A DNA stretch of 64,000 nt, taken from contig NZ_JBEWCD010000002.1 in the NCBI RefSeq assembly GCF_040530035.1, forward strand, positions 2,587,793 through 2,651,792, written 5' to 3'. The translations under genes were made by a program, and so were the position numbers. Below are positions 36,894-46,405 of this stretch, in pieces. Within the stretch, counting starts at the first letter, position 1. The number at the start of each line of letters is the position of its first letter. The notes beneath the pieces are model-generated. The model did no database searches. It saw only the letters and a program-made list of their open reading frames with translations, and had not been told where the DNA came from. The DNA is from Roseibium sp. HPY-6. GTDB lineage: Bacteria > Pseudomonadota > Alphaproteobacteria > Rhizobiales > Stappiaceae.

Positions 36894-38096
36894 CTATTCG
36901 GCCTGCGCGGATCGCTCGAGATAGCGCTGGCCGATAAACCCGGTCTTTCCATCGTGCTCAACGCTGCACCACCATGTTCCGCAGGTGCCGTACTTGACCT
37001 GTGTCCCGCTCGGGATGACAGCGATAATCCTTCCGTTTTTGGCTTCGCTTACACGCATATTCACTGAAGCGAGCGTGCGCGCGTCATTGGGAAACCCGCC
37101 GGTAGAATCGGCGCTTTCGTCTGAAAGTGTGACGTTTTCGGTTGCGTTTGCATTCTCGCTTGTGGCTGCAGCGACCGGTTCAATCTTTGTTTGGCTGGTG
37201 TCTGAAGGAGCGGTCGTGCTTGCAAGGTCAATCGTTTTTTCCGGCAAGGCAGCAGCCGGCGAACTGCTCGCCAGTACAGGATAGTCGGCGCGCGCAGGAG
37301 GCGTGATATCTGTTGCCGCCTCGTTTCCGGATGCGGCCGCGTTCAGCGGCGTGGACTGGTCCACCAGTGAATTCTGGCTGGATGTCAGACCTAATGAGGA
37401 GCCCGGCGCGCTCGTGTCACCGGCGGCAAATGCTGCCCGGATCCTGTCCTTGGCCTTGGCGATCTGCGCTGGCGTGGCGGCGACCGGTGACTGGCCGGTC
37501 GAAGGGGTTTCAACGGCCGATTGCGGGAATGCTTCTCCATCTGACGCAGCAACGTTGGCACGCTCAATTTCAGGCACCGCGACAATGCGTTCGGTCGCAA
37601 CAGGGCGCAGATCGGCACTTTCCGACTTCAGCATGTCCGGCAGCCCCAATGCCATTGCAGCACCGCCTGCGAGACCGATTAAAAGCGTGATCGCAAGCAG
37701 GAATTTGAAACTCGGTCCATTAGCGCCTGCATTTGCTCGAGCCTTGCGGTTCTCGTTGGCTTCGCGAGACTTCCTGACAACATCGGCAAGCCGCTCTGAA
37801 CCATCTGATTTTCGCAGCACGTTCGGTATGTCGAATTGTTTGTCTTCGGGTTCGTTGACAAGTTTCGGAGCTTGCTTCTCGAGAGCGACTTTTTCGTTTG
37901 CGCTGGCGTGAAGTTGGAGGATCTTTGCCGCGAGCGCGCTTGGATCGATACTCCGAAGAGATTCCTGAAAGTCCTTGTTCGATTGTTCACCGCCAACGAT
38001 CTTGAGATCGCATCTTGGCGCTTCTTCCTGTTTTTGGCTGCTTTCTATTGTTGAATTGAGGTCGCATGAGTTGGCTGGCGCGGCTACTGGATACAT
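36894..38096 (-). CDS. Membrane-anchored protein with C-terminal SH3b domain
   Basis: 400 residues. The first 125 are cytoplasmic and charged, one transmembrane helix lies near 130-150 (FLLAITLLIGLAGGAAMALG), and a long Ser/Ala/Thr-rich, low-complexity periplasmic linker runs to about 335. The C-terminal bacterial SH3 domain has TLASVNMRVSEAKNGRIIAV, GTQVKYGTCGTWWCSV and GKTGFIGQRYL. SH3b domains often bind cell wall. AGGAGGG lies six bases before the ATG. This is a type II topology suited to linking cytoplasm and peptidoglycan. The function is unknown. Confidence 0.8.
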   Translation of the reverse strand: MYPVAAPANSCDLNSTIESSQKQEEAPRCDLKIVGGEQSNKDFQESLRSIDPSALAAKILQLHASANEKVALEKQAPKLVNEPEDKQFDIPNVLRKSDGSERLADVVRKSREANENRKARANAGANGPSFKFLLAITLLIGLAGGAAMALGLPDMLKSESADLRPVATERIVAVPEIERANVAASDGEAFPQSAVETPSTGQSPVAATPAQIAKAKDRIRAAFAAGDTSAPGSSLGLTSSQNSLVDQSTPLNAAASGNEAATDITPPARADYPVLASSSPAAALPEKTIDLASTTAPSDTSQTKIEPVAAATSENANATENVTLSDESADSTGGFPNDARTLASVNMRVSEAKNGRIIAVIPSGTQVKYGTCGTWWCSVEHDGKTGFIGQRYLERSAQAE

Positions 38097-38303
38097 TTGG
38101 CCCTCCTGGTAATGCGGCTAGGGCACGCGCAAGGCGGTCACCTTTTGTTGATTAAGGAGCTATTAACCTTCGTCAATGCGACCGCGCTCAGGCCGGATTG
38201 CGGCGACTCTGGGGTATTTTGCGAAAAATATGACCGGCTTGTGATCATGCGTTGCCTTCTGTGTCCGCCGTTTGCAAATGCATAACCAGTCTTTGCGATG
38301 CTT

Positions 38304-38324
38304 CGGTTCCAACGCGAGGAACCG
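38304..38324. repeat. Inverted repeat upstream of the binding-protein gene
   Basis: CGGTTCC-N7-GGAACCG, perfect 7-bp arms, 52 bp before the start codon at 38376, in the 279-bp divergent region between the SH3b and binding-protein genes. It may be an operator or an mRNA hairpin. Confidence 0.4.
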
Positions 38325-38375
38325 GAACACCAACTGCAGGTACGTACGGCAGTCGATGCTCCGACAACTGGGTAG

Positions 38376-39560
38376 ATGCAAATGGTTTTCAGGGCACTGT
38401 CGAAATGCGCAGGTTTTCTCATCGGCATGATCTTGATGTGCCATTCTCTGGCAGCTCAGGAAGTCAAGGAACTCAAGATCGGCTTCATGGCCACACTGTC
38501 AGGGCCGGCTGCTGTTTTCGGCAAACACATGCATGATGGTTTCATGCTCGCGGTCAACCAGTCCAACGGCGCTCTTGGGGGCATGGCAACCAAGATCTTT
38601 GTTGTCGACGACAAGCTCGATCCTGACCACGCTGTGGAGGAGGCGACCAAGCTGATCAACGAATACGGGATTGACGTCCTGGTTGGCGTGAATTTTTCCC
38701 GGGTCATGCTGGCCGTCCACGATCCGGTCGTGCGTTCCAGAACTGTTTTCATCGGCACCAACTCGGGTCCGGCGCCGATTGCCGGCCGCAATTGTAGCCG
38801 CTACTTCTTTTCAACCGCACCACAGGATGACCAGGTCCACGAGACCATGGGCCGGTATGCAAGCCTGAAGGGTTATCAGCGGGTTGTTACGATTGCCCCT
38901 GACTATGAAGCAGCCCGCGACTCGATTGCCGCATTTCGCAGGCACTTCAAGGGACAGATCGCACGGGAAATTTTTCCAAAGCTCGGGCAGACCGGGTTCT
39001 CCTCGGAATTCGATCAGATTGCCGAGATCGATCCGGACGCCATCTACGCATTCATGCCCGGCGGCATGGGCATTGAACTCGTTCGTCAGTTTCAGACGTC
39101 CGGGCTGAAAGGGATCATTCCCTTCCTGTCAACGCGAACCGTGAATGCCGTCACCCTGCCTTACACAATGGAAACCGGCGAGGGGCTGTTTTCTGCTTCA
39201 CATTGGGCACCAAACCTCGACAATCCGGCGAACAAACGGTTCGTGCGTGAATTTGGCCGGGCTTACAATTACCCGCCATCTGTTTACGCCGCGCAGGGGT
39301 ATGACGCTGCAAAGCTTATTCACTACGCTCTGGAACTGACGGGCGGAGCGAAGGATCAGGAAGCCTTGATCTCTGCGATCAACGCTGCGCCGTTCGAAAG
39401 TGTTCGCGGCGACTTCCGTTTCAATTCAAATCAGTTTCCGATACAGGACTTTTATCTTGTCGAAGGGGTTCGCCGCACGAGCAGGCTCTATGAAATGGAA
39501 GCGATTGCCAGAGTTTTTGACGATGTCGGAGATGCGTTTTCCGGGTCTTGCAGACTGTAA
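38376..39560 (+). CDS. Orphan periplasmic substrate-binding protein (branched-chain amino acid ABC type)
   Basis: A 394-residue type I periplasmic binding fold (Peripla_BP_6). It has a signal peptide ending SLAAQE, then KIGFMATLSGPAAVFGKHMHDGFMLAVNQ, VVDDKLDPDHAVEEATKLI, and a second lobe with VVTIAPDYEAARDSI. Relatives bind amides, amino acids or aromatic acids for Liv-type transporters. No permease or ATPase gene is adjacent, so it uses a remote transporter or acts as a sensor partner. It is followed by a TetR gene 101 bp downstream. Confidence 0.87.
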   Translation: MQMVFRALSKCAGFLIGMILMCHSLAAQEVKELKIGFMATLSGPAAVFGKHMHDGFMLAVNQSNGALGGMATKIFVVDDKLDPDHAVEEATKLINEYGIDVLVGVNFSRVMLAVHDPVVRSRTVFIGTNSGPAPIAGRNCSRYFFSTAPQDDQVHETMGRYASLKGYQRVVTIAPDYEAARDSIAAFRRHFKGQIAREIFPKLGQTGFSSEFDQIAEIDPDAIYAFMPGGMGIELVRQFQTSGLKGIIPFLSTRTVNAVTLPYTMETGEGLFSASHWAPNLDNPANKRFVREFGRAYNYPPSVYAAQGYDAAKLIHYALELTGGAKDQEALISAINAAPFESVRGDFRFNSNQFPIQDFYLVEGVRRTSRLYEMEAIARVFDDVGDAFSGSCRL

Positions 39561-39589
39561 TTTGAAACACGAATCCAGTCTTTGAAACG

Positions 39590-39611
39590 TTTCGGACCGA
39601 TCGGTCCGAAA
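39590..39611. promoter_or_regulatory. Operator 1 of the NemR-like TetR regulator
   Basis: Perfect 22-bp palindrome centred at 39600/39601 with core GGACCGATCGGTCC flanked by TTTC and GAAA. It lies 51 bp before the TetR start codon. The sister site at 40315 shares GGAC-y-GATC-r-GTCC, so both are probably bound by the same TetR dimer. Confidence 0.8.
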
Positions 39612-39661
39612 ATAATTCGTCCCGGCCTTGCATTCCGGAACGGGCAGTCCATATTTGGGTC

Positions 39662-40258
39662 ATGACGAATTTGAACCCAACATCTCAGTCAGGAAAGAAG
39701 GTCTCAGGACCCGGGAGGCCGCGCAATTTCGACGAGGCGGCTGCTCTTGAACAAGCACTGCTTGTGTTCTGGAAAAACGGCTTTGAAGCAACGTCGCTTG
39801 ACGATCTGACCAAAGCGATGGGGCTCAGCAGATCAAGCTTTTATGCAGCGTTCGGGAGCAAACAGGCGCTCTTTCTGAGGGCGCTTGAGCACTACTCCGA
39901 AAACGGGCTTCAAAACCTGAAGGACGTCGCCGGCTCCGCAGCGGGAAATCCAATCGATGCGATGATGCAGGCGCTCTCCAATCCGGAAGGCGGCAAGCAG
40001 GGCTGTATGTTGGTGAACTGCATTACCGAGTTGGCGCCGCACGATGAAGAAGTGGCTGCGATCGGCCGTCGTCACCTTGAGAAGATTGAGGAAATCTTTG
40101 CCCGCGTTCTTAATCCCGGCAATCCGGAAACCGTGAGAGACAAGGCGCGTGCTTATTCGTCTCTTGCGATTGGAACTCTGGCCCTTCGCAAGGCTGGTTA
40201 TCCGGCGGACCGGATTGCCGAAACCTTGAAACAGGCACGGGAAATTCTTCCAGCCTGA
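39662..40258 (+). CDS. TetR-family regulator, NemR-like
   Basis: A 198-residue repressor. An N-terminal basic tail (GRPRNFDEAAALEQAL) leads into the HTH (TSLDDLTKAMGLSRSSFYAAFGSKQALF). The ligand domain contains GKQGCMLVNCITELAPHD. This Gly-Cys-Met-Leu-Val-Asn block is shared by NemR-like repressors, whose cysteine responds to electrophiles. The next gene on the same strand is an Old Yellow Enzyme, mirroring E. coli nemR-nemA. Matching palindromes stand before both genes. It is expected to be released by reactive electrophiles; that response is inferred. Confidence 0.88.
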   Translation: MTNLNPTSQSGKKVSGPGRPRNFDEAAALEQALLVFWKNGFEATSLDDLTKAMGLSRSSFYAAFGSKQALFLRALEHYSENGLQNLKDVAGSAAGNPIDAMMQALSNPEGGKQGCMLVNCITELAPHDEEVAAIGRRHLEKIEEIFARVLNPGNPETVRDKARAYSSLAIGTLALRKAGYPADRIAETLKQAREILPA

Positions 40259-40314
40259 AGGATCACAAACCACCGCTGTAACACGGCCGAACCGGTCACT
40301 CGCAGGTTAAAAAA

Positions 40315-40330
40315 TGGACTGATCAGTCCA
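40315..40330. promoter_or_regulatory. Operator 2, in front of the alkene reductase gene
   Basis: Perfect 16-bp palindrome TGGACTGATCAGTCCA, 43 bp before the reductase start and 57 bp after the TetR stop. It is related to the palindrome at 39590, differing only at the C/T and A/G positions of the core. Confidence 0.78.
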
Positions 40331-40372
40331 GAAATAGCAATCAAGCAAGTCCAAAACATCCAAAAGGAAACG

Positions 40373-41482
40373 ATGATGTCCGATTTGAAGCTGTTCACCC
40401 CAACACGGGTCGGAGCTGTTGAGCTGAAGAACCGCATTGTCATGGCCCCTTTGACGCGAAACCGCGCCCGGGCGGAGGACGACGCGCCGTTCGAGATTCA
40501 CGCGAAATACTATGGCCAGCGCGCCGGCGCCGGTCTGATTATTACAGAGGCGTCTCAGATTTCACCTCAAGGCAAGGGGTACGCCTGGACGCCGGGTATT
40601 CACTCCGAAGCACAGGTCGAGGGCTGGAGGAGGGTCACGGATGCAGTGCACGCCAAGGGCGGCAAGATCGTGCTTCAGCTCTGGCACGTGGGCAGGATTT
40701 CACATCCGGTGCTGCAGCCTGGCGGCGCTGATCCCGTTGCACCTTCCGCGATTGCGGCAAATTCCAAGACGTTCGACGGCGAAAGGTTTGTCGACACACC
40801 GCGGCCGCGGGCGCTGGCTGTTGACGAGATCCCCGGCATCGTCGCGGACTATCGGAACGCTGCGGAAAATGCCAAGCGTGCCGGCTTTGACGGCGTGGAG
40901 GTGCATGCCGCCAATGGTTATCTGATCGACCAGTTCTTGCGCGATGGATCCAACAAACGCGATGATCAATATGGCGGGTCAGTCGAAAACCGGGTGCGCT
41001 TCTTGCGCGAGGTCATGGATGCTGTCGTATCGGTCTGGGGCGGTGACCGGGTTGGCGTACGTCTCAGCCCGTTCTCGAACGCCAATGACATTGCAGACAG
41101 TGACCCGCAAGCAACCTTCTCCCATGTCATCAAAGTGCTGAACGGATATGGGCTTGCCTATCTTCATTTGGTCGAAGGTCAGACAGGCGGGCCGCGCGAC
41201 ATTCCCGAAGGAGGCGATCTGGCAGCGCTTTACGGGTTGTTCGATGGCGCCAGGATGGGCAACAACGGTTATGATCGGGCGTCGGCCATCGATGCTGTGA
41301 AGGCAGATACACTCGATCTCGTCGCCTTCGGGCGTCCTTTTATCTCCAATCCGGATCTTGTCGACAGGCTGCTGCAAGACACGTCATTGAACGCGCTCGA
41401 TCCGGACACGCTCTATGGCGGCGGCGAGAAGGGCTACACGGATTACCCGTCGCTTGCCGAAGGCTCGATTGCCGCCGAGTAG
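40373..41482 (+). CDS. Alkene reductase, Old Yellow Enzyme family (NemA-like)
   Basis: A 369-residue FMN-dependent TIM-barrel reductase. It has KNRIVMAPLTRNRA near the N-terminus, the FMN-binding QLWHVGRISHP, the substrate-binding His/Asn pair in VEVHAANGYLIDQFL, DDQYGGSVENRVRF, and VAFGRPFISNPDL near the end. It reduces activated C=C bonds and nitro or N-ethylmaleimide-type compounds with NADPH. Two adjacent ATGs occur (40373, 40376) after AAGGA. It is probably repressed by the upstream TetR. A strong terminator follows at 41544. Confidence 0.93.
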   Translation: MMSDLKLFTPTRVGAVELKNRIVMAPLTRNRARAEDDAPFEIHAKYYGQRAGAGLIITEASQISPQGKGYAWTPGIHSEAQVEGWRRVTDAVHAKGGKIVLQLWHVGRISHPVLQPGGADPVAPSAIAANSKTFDGERFVDTPRPRALAVDEIPGIVADYRNAAENAKRAGFDGVEVHAANGYLIDQFLRDGSNKRDDQYGGSVENRVRFLREVMDAVVSVWGGDRVGVRLSPFSNANDIADSDPQATFSHVIKVLNGYGLAYLHLVEGQTGGPRDIPEGGDLAALYGLFDGARMGNNGYDRASAIDAVKADTLDLVAFGRPFISNPDLVDRLLQDTSLNALDPDTLYGGGEKGYTDYPSLAEGSIAAE

Positions 41483-41543
41483 CGGTAACGGAATGACCCT
41501 CACGCTGACCGGCATCCACCCTTCCAGGTCAGCCTGACGGTCT

Positions 41544-41581
41544 GCCGGTGCAGGCAATCGCCTGCACCGGCTTTTTGTTTT
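41544..41581 (+). terminator. Rho-independent terminator after the alkene reductase
   Basis: GCCGGTGCAGGC (41544-41555), loop AATC, and the perfect complement (41560-41571), followed by TTTTTGTTTT. It is unidirectional: no T-tract serves the convergent sugar porter. Confidence 0.92.
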
Positions 41582-41610
41582 GTTTCAGTGCGGACATTCT
41601 CGGATAACCG

Positions 41611-43071
41611 TTACGCCGTCACGCTTCCTGCTGACGTGCGGACAATGTTCTGGTCGACTTCCTCAAGAATGAGACCGCGCGTTTCCGGTGCGAACGCCCA
41701 CGAATACCAGAGCCCGAAAGCGCAGCAGGCCGAAAACAGACCGAACGTCATCGCTTCCCCGAGGCTTGCCGCAAGCGTTGGAAACAGGAACACGACGAGG
41801 AAGTTGCAAAGCCAGTTGGAAACGGACGCGATTGCCATTCCCTTGCCTCTTAGCGCAAGCGGGAACAGTTCGGACATATAGAGCCAGGGAAGAGGCCCCA
41901 GACTGATGGCGAAGAAAAAGACAAACGAAAACAATCCAACAAGCGAAAGCCAGGCAAGATTGTTGTCGTTCAGATGAAACAGGACAGCTACCAGCGCCAT
42001 GCTCAGGAATGCGCCCGCAAACCCGAAAATGAAAAGTGGCCGTCTCCCAAGACGATCCACAACGATCATCGCCAGAATGGTGACCCCGACATTTAATGCG
42101 CCAATGCCGATTGTTGCCACAAGTTCGTTGGCGAGGCCTTCAAAACCGGCGTTTTCAAGGATGCGCGGCGCGTAGTTCATGATCACGTTGATACCGCTGA
42201 ACTGTTGCAGGAAGAATGCCAGGACGGAAAAGATCAGCACGCCTCGAAGGGCTGGTTCCTTGAAACGGCTCCAGCTTTCCTCGCGCGGGTCTGATGGGCG
42301 GCTTTCTTCGATTTCCTTGACAATCTTGTCGAGCCGCTCGGGGCTGGCCTCCGGCTGAACCGTTTGCAGCACTTCGCGCGCAGCCTTGTCCCGCCCGGCA
42401 AGAACAAGCCAGCGGGGGCTTTCCGGTGCCTTGAATATGCCGGCAAGGCAGATGACAGCAGGCACCAGGCTGAAACCGAGCATGTAGCGCCAGGACCCGG
42501 AAAACGAGAACGCCCAATCGACCACGAACGCTGCGAGGATGCCGATTGTGATCATGAGTTGAAAGGCGGAGACAACGGCACCCCGAATACGCGCCGGAGC
42601 GATTTCCGCGAGATACATGGGGGCCACGAGCGATGAAGCACCAATCGCAGCGCCAATGACCAACCTTGCAAATGTAAGCGACCAAACGCTGAAGGCCGCA
42701 GCGGCGGCGAAGGAACCGGCCGCAAACAGGATCGCGCAGAATGTCAGGACAGGACGGCGCCCGAACTTGTCGACAGTCAACAATGCCAGCAAAGCGCCGA
42801 ATATGGCGCCAAACGGTACGGCACCCGTCATGAAGCCTTCTGTTTGCGCGGTGAAAACGAATTCTTTTTTCAAAAGGGGCAGGGCACCTGAGATGACGCC
42901 CTGATCCGTGCCGAACAGGAAGCCGAATATTGCGGCCAGTAGTGCAATCAAAAACAGCAATGCGTTTCTCCCCGGAACGCGTCCACGTTGTTTGGTTGCC
43001 CATCTTGTGATCGGGCTTGTTTTGGTGTGGACACTCAGCTTCGCCTGATCGTGTTGGTTGATGCAAGACAA
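41611..43071 (-). CDS. MFS sugar porter
   Basis: A 486-residue twelve-helix transporter. Sugar-porter hallmarks are seen: [13 protein letters not shown] in helix 1, [11 protein letters not shown] between helices 2 and 3, [12 protein letters not shown] after helix 6, [16 protein letters not shown] in helix 7, DRLGRRPLF and the final [13 protein letters not shown]. It probably imports a hexose, pentose or polyol by proton symport; the substrate cannot be read. The frame opens with TTG at 43071; no in-frame ATG lies near, so the exact start is uncertain. It is divergent from ilvD. Confidence 0.9.
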   Translation of the reverse strand: MSCINQHDQAKLSVHTKTSPITRWATKQRGRVPGRNALLFLIALLAAIFGFLFGTDQGVISGALPLLKKEFVFTAQTEGFMTGAVPFGAIFGALLALLTVDKFGRRPVLTFCAILFAAGSFAAAAAFSVWSLTFARLVIGAAIGASSLVAPMYLAEIAPARIRGAVVSAFQLMITIGILAAFVVDWAFSFSGSWRYMLGFSLVPAVICLAGIFKAPESPRWLVLAGRDKAAREVLQTVQPEASPERLDKIVKEIEESRPSDPREESWSRFKEPALRGVLIFSVLAFFLQQFSGINVIMNYAPRILENAGFEGLANELVATIGIGALNVGVTILAMIVVDRLGRRPLFIFGFAGAFLSMALVAVLFHLNDNNLAWLSLVGLFSFVFFFAISLGPLPWLYMSELFPLALRGKGMAIASVSNWLCNFLVVFLFPTLAASLGEAMTFGLFSACCAFGLWYSWAFAPETRGLILEEVDQNIVRTSAGSVTA

Positions 43072-43158
43072 AAGCAGGCGCGGACGGTGCCTTTCTGCAA
43101 CCGCAGATCACAAAAGAACGCTCGTCAAACCGTAAAACGGCTGTTGTTGAGCAGGGAA

Positions 43159-43173
43159 CCGTACCGTACCGTA
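43159..43173. repeat. Three tandem CCGTA repeats
   Basis: CCGTA repeated three times in the 246-bp region between the divergent sugar porter and ilvD genes, followed at once by CTCTTTTTT. It may be a regulator site or a short slippage-prone tract. Confidence 0.5.
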
Positions 43174-43317
43174 CTCTTTTTTGATATTCCGGCCTTTCGT
43201 TCTGGTCAAAAACCTGTCAAACCCCATATCAACTCAAAATCGGGCGCGGATTTCCGGCGTATTGTGGCCTTCAAGGCTCATGCGATCGGAGGGCCTGCGA
43301 GGTGTAGGGAGAGACTA

Positions 43318-45162
43318 ATGCCCCCGTATCGTTCCAGAACATCCACCCACGGTCGTAACATGGCCGGAGCGCGCGGTTTGTGGCGCGCCACTGGCATGAA
43401 GGATGATGATTTCGGCAAGCCGATCATTGCGATTTCAAACTCGTTTACCCAGTTCGTTCCGGGCCATGTGCATCTGAAGGACCTTGGCCAGCTTGTTGCG
43501 CGGGAAGTTGAAAAAGCCGGCGGTGTCGCCAAGGAATTCAACACGATCGCAGTTGATGACGGCATCGCCATGGGTCATGACGGCATGCTTTATTCGCTGC
43601 CCTCCCGCGAAGTCATTTCCGACGCTGTGGAATATATGGTCAATGGCCACTGTGCCGACGCCCTGGTCTGCATCTCAAACTGCGACAAGATCACACCGGG
43701 AATGCTGAATGCGGCCATGCGTTTGAATATTCCGGTGGTTTTCGTGTCTGGTGGGCCGATGGAGGCCGGCAAGGTTGTCCTTGAAAACGGCGTCCAGAAG
43801 TCGATCGACCTGGTTGACGCCATGGTGGCCGCAGCCGATGACAGCATGTCCGACGCCGATGTTCTGGCAATGGAACAAAATGCCTGCCCGACCTGTGGGT
43901 CGTGCTCCGGCATGTTCACCGCAAACTCAATGAACTGTCTGACGGAAGCCCTGGGGCTTGCTCTGCCTGGCAACGGTTCGACCCTCGCGACGCACGCGGA
44001 TCGCGAGCGCCTGTTTGTCGAGGCCGGACATCTGATCGTCGATCTGGCCAAGCGCTACTACGAGCAGGACGATGAGAGCGTTTTGCCGCGCAATATTGCA
44101 AACTTCAAGGCATTCGAGAATGCCATGACGCTCGATATTTCCATGGGCGGGTCGACAAACACGATCCTGCACCTTCTGGCGGCCTCCTACGAAGGAGAGA
44201 TCGGCTTCACCATGGATGACATCGACCGCCTGTCAAAGCAGGTGCCGGTCCTCTGTAAGGTCGCGCCAGCGGTCGAGAACATCCACATGGAAGATGTTCA
44301 CCGGGCAGGGGGCATCATGGGCATTCTTGGAGAATTGGATCGCGCCGGAAAGCTCCATACCGATATCCCGACCGTTCACTCCTCAACCATGAAGGAAGCG
44401 CTCGCACGCTGGGACATCTGCCAGACAAATTCGGAAAGCGTGCATAATTTTTACAAGGCGGCTCCCGGCGGGGTTCCGACTCAAACCGCATTCAGCCAGA
44501 GCAGGCGTTGGGACGACCTCGATCTTGACCGTCAGACCGGCGTCATTCGCGAAGGGGAACATGCCTACAGTAAGGATGGTGGACTTGCTGTGCTCTACGG
44601 CAACATTGCCGAAGAAGGCTGCGTGGTGAAAACCGCGGGTGTCGACGAAAGCATCCTGAAATTCACGGGGCCTGCCCGTATTTTCGAAAGCCAGGACAGC
44701 GCGGTTTCGGCGATCCTGACCAACAAGGTCAAGGCAGGCGACGTTGTTCTGATCCGCTATGAAGGACCGCGCGGCGGTCCGGGTATGCAGGAGATGCTCT
44801 ATCCGACGAGTTACCTGAAGTCCAAGGGGCTTGGCAAGGAATGCGCCTTGATCACGGACGGGCGCTTCTCAGGTGGTACGTCCGGCCTGTCTATTGGACA
44901 CATGTCTCCGGAAGCAGCGGAAGGCGGTGCAGTCGGACTTGTCGAAGAAGGCGACACGATTGTCATCGATATCCCGAACCGTATCCTGAAGGTCGACATC
45001 TCGGATGAGGAACTGGCACAACGCCGCGCCGCCATGGACGCCAAAGGCGACGACGCCTGGAAGCCGCTTGAAAAGCGCAGGCGCAAGATCACCAAGGCGC
45101 TTCGTGCCTACGCCAAAATGACGACGAGCGCCGCGAAGGGCGCCGTGCGCGAAGTCGATTGA
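43318..45162 (+). CDS. ilvD: Dihydroxy-acid dehydratase
   Basis: A 614-residue enzyme of valine/isoleucine/pantothenate synthesis, normal length. Iron-sulfur ligands are visible in [12 protein letters not shown] and [18 protein letters not shown]. The active-site region [11 protein letters not shown] and [20 protein letters not shown] near the C-terminus are diagnostic. The ATG at 43318 is preceded by AGGGAGAG; the frame is open much further upstream, but that part is not IlvD. It is monocistronic, with a terminator 28 nt after the stop. Confidence 0.96.
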   Translation: MPPYRSRTSTHGRNMAGARGLWRATGMKDDDFGKPIIAISNSFTQFVPGHVHLKDLGQLVAREVEKAGGVAKEFNTIAVDDGIAMGHDGMLYSLPSREVISDAVEYMVNGHCADALVCISNCDKITPGMLNAAMRLNIPVVFVSGGPMEAGKVVLENGVQKSIDLVDAMVAAADDSMSDADVLAMEQNACPTCGSCSGMFTANSMNCLTEALGLALPGNGSTLATHADRERLFVEAGHLIVDLAKRYYEQDDESVLPRNIANFKAFENAMTLDISMGGSTNTILHLLAASYEGEIGFTMDDIDRLSKQVPVLCKVAPAVENIHMEDVHRAGGIMGILGELDRAGKLHTDIPTVHSSTMKEALARWDICQTNSESVHNFYKAAPGGVPTQTAFSQSRRWDDLDLDRQTGVIREGEHAYSKDGGLAVLYGNIAEEGCVVKTAGVDESILKFTGPARIFESQDSAVSAILTNKVKAGDVVLIRYEGPRGGPGMQEMLYPTSYLKSKGLGKECALITDGRFSGGTSGLSIGHMSPEAAEGGAVGLVEEGDTIVIDIPNRILKVDISDEELAQRRAAMDAKGDDAWKPLEKRRRKITKALRAYAKMTTSAAKGAVREVD

Positions 45163-45189
45163 GCTCACATTTTTGCACTATTCTTGGAA

Positions 45190-45217
45190 AAGGCGGGTTT
45201 GATTACCCGCCTTTTTT
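45190..45217 (+). terminator. Rho-independent terminator of ilvD
   Basis: AAGGCGGGT (45190-45198), loop TTTGAT, and ACCCGCCTT (45205-45213), continuing into a T-run to 45217. Confidence 0.93.
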
Positions 45218-45296
45218 AAATGGTCTTCTTGCCTTTGGGCATGCCTTACCACATATCCGGCTAACCTTACCGAGCTTAGCCAAAACGGTCTTATCT

Positions 45297-46388
45297 ATGG
45301 ATTCAATTACGCAATTTGTTCTGGGCGCAGCCGTTTCGACCGCCTGCCTCGGAAGCAAGATCGGACCGCGTAAAGCAGCGCTGATGGGTGGCTTGCTGGG
45401 CACGCTCCCGGATCTTGACGTGTTCATTCCGTTCGACGACCCGATTGACAGTTTCGTCTACCACCGGGGTTGGTCGCATTCGATCTTCGTCCATGCGCTG
45501 GCGACGCCGTTGATCGGCGAGGTGCTGTTGCGTCTCTTCAAGGGGCTTCGCGAACATCGCTGGCTGACGTGGGGGGCGGTCTTCCTGGTCTTGACGACAC
45601 ACGCGATGATCGACGCGATGACGGTCTACGGGACCCGTATCTTCTGGCCGCTCTATCCCGACCCGGTGGGGGTCGGGTCTGTGTTCATTATCGATCCGAT
45701 TTATTCGGTACCGCTTCTGCTCGTGGTGATTTATGCGCTCTGCAAGAAAAACTGGACGTCGAGATTGCGCAACTGGGTCGCCGGTGCGCTTATTTTCACG
45801 ACCGGCTACATGGGCTTGAGCGTGGTTCTCCAGCAATATGTTGAAGCGCGTGCCCAGACGCTTTTCCAGAGCGAAGGCGAGCCGCCTCAGGAAATCTATG
45901 CGATTGCAGCACCATTCAACATCATGCTCTGGAAGGTGATCGGCCTGCGCGAAGACCGCTATGAAAACATGTACTATTCGCTACTGGACGGCGAAGCTGT
46001 TCCCGAGATCTATGAACACCCGCGCCATCCCGAACTGACGGCCTGTCTCGCAGAGACGGCAGCCTTCAAGAAACTCGAATGGTTCAGCCGGGGCTTCTTC
46101 CGCACAGAACTTGTGGACGACAGGATCGTGGTCTCGGATCTGCGCATGGGGCTGACACCCGGATACGCGTTCCGCTTTGCGATCGGCCAGATTGAAGCCG
46201 GTAGCATTCAGCCGATTGAGCCTTTGCGGGAGACCGGCCTCTCACGGATCGACTCCGAAGACTGGGCCTGGTTCAAGGAGCGTCTGCAGGGGCGCCCGAG
46301 TGTCCGGAAGGCCGAAATGGGCGCGAGAGACTGGACGGTCGCTCAAGCCTCCGAAACCTGCTCAAGCGGCCGCGCACTCTCAGGCTGA
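45297..46388 (+). CDS. Inner-membrane metal-dependent hydrolase (YdjM/LexA-binding family type)
   Basis: A 363-residue membrane protein. The N-terminal part follows the YdjM-like pattern: MDSITQFVLGAAVSTACLG, then GTLPDLDVFIPF and FVYHRGWSHSIFVHAL with closely spaced His residues, and later THAMIDAMTVYGTRIFWPL. Four to five helices are followed by a soluble C-terminal domain of about 170 residues. The biochemical role is not established. The ATG at 45297 begins the homology; the open frame back to 45159 overlaps the ilvD terminator. It ends 17 nt from the convergent caspase-like gene. Confidence 0.82.
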   Translation: MDSITQFVLGAAVSTACLGSKIGPRKAALMGGLLGTLPDLDVFIPFDDPIDSFVYHRGWSHSIFVHALATPLIGEVLLRLFKGLREHRWLTWGAVFLVLTTHAMIDAMTVYGTRIFWPLYPDPVGVGSVFIIDPIYSVPLLLVVIYALCKKNWTSRLRNWVAGALIFTTGYMGLSVVLQQYVEARAQTLFQSEGEPPQEIYAIAAPFNIMLWKVIGLREDRYENMYYSLLDGEAVPEIYEHPRHPELTACLAETAAFKKLEWFSRGFFRTELVDDRIVVSDLRMGLTPGYAFRFAIGQIEAGSIQPIEPLRETGLSRIDSEDWAWFKERLQGRPSVRKAEMGARDWTVAQASETCSSGRALSG

Positions 46389-46405
46389 CCGGCCGCAACC
46401 GGATG

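Noticed and set aside
43318..45162. Extending ilvD upstream to the first in-frame codon near 42988
   Set aside because: The extra 110 residues overlap the divergent sugar porter and are not part of the IlvD family; the ATG at 43318 has a good ribosome site.
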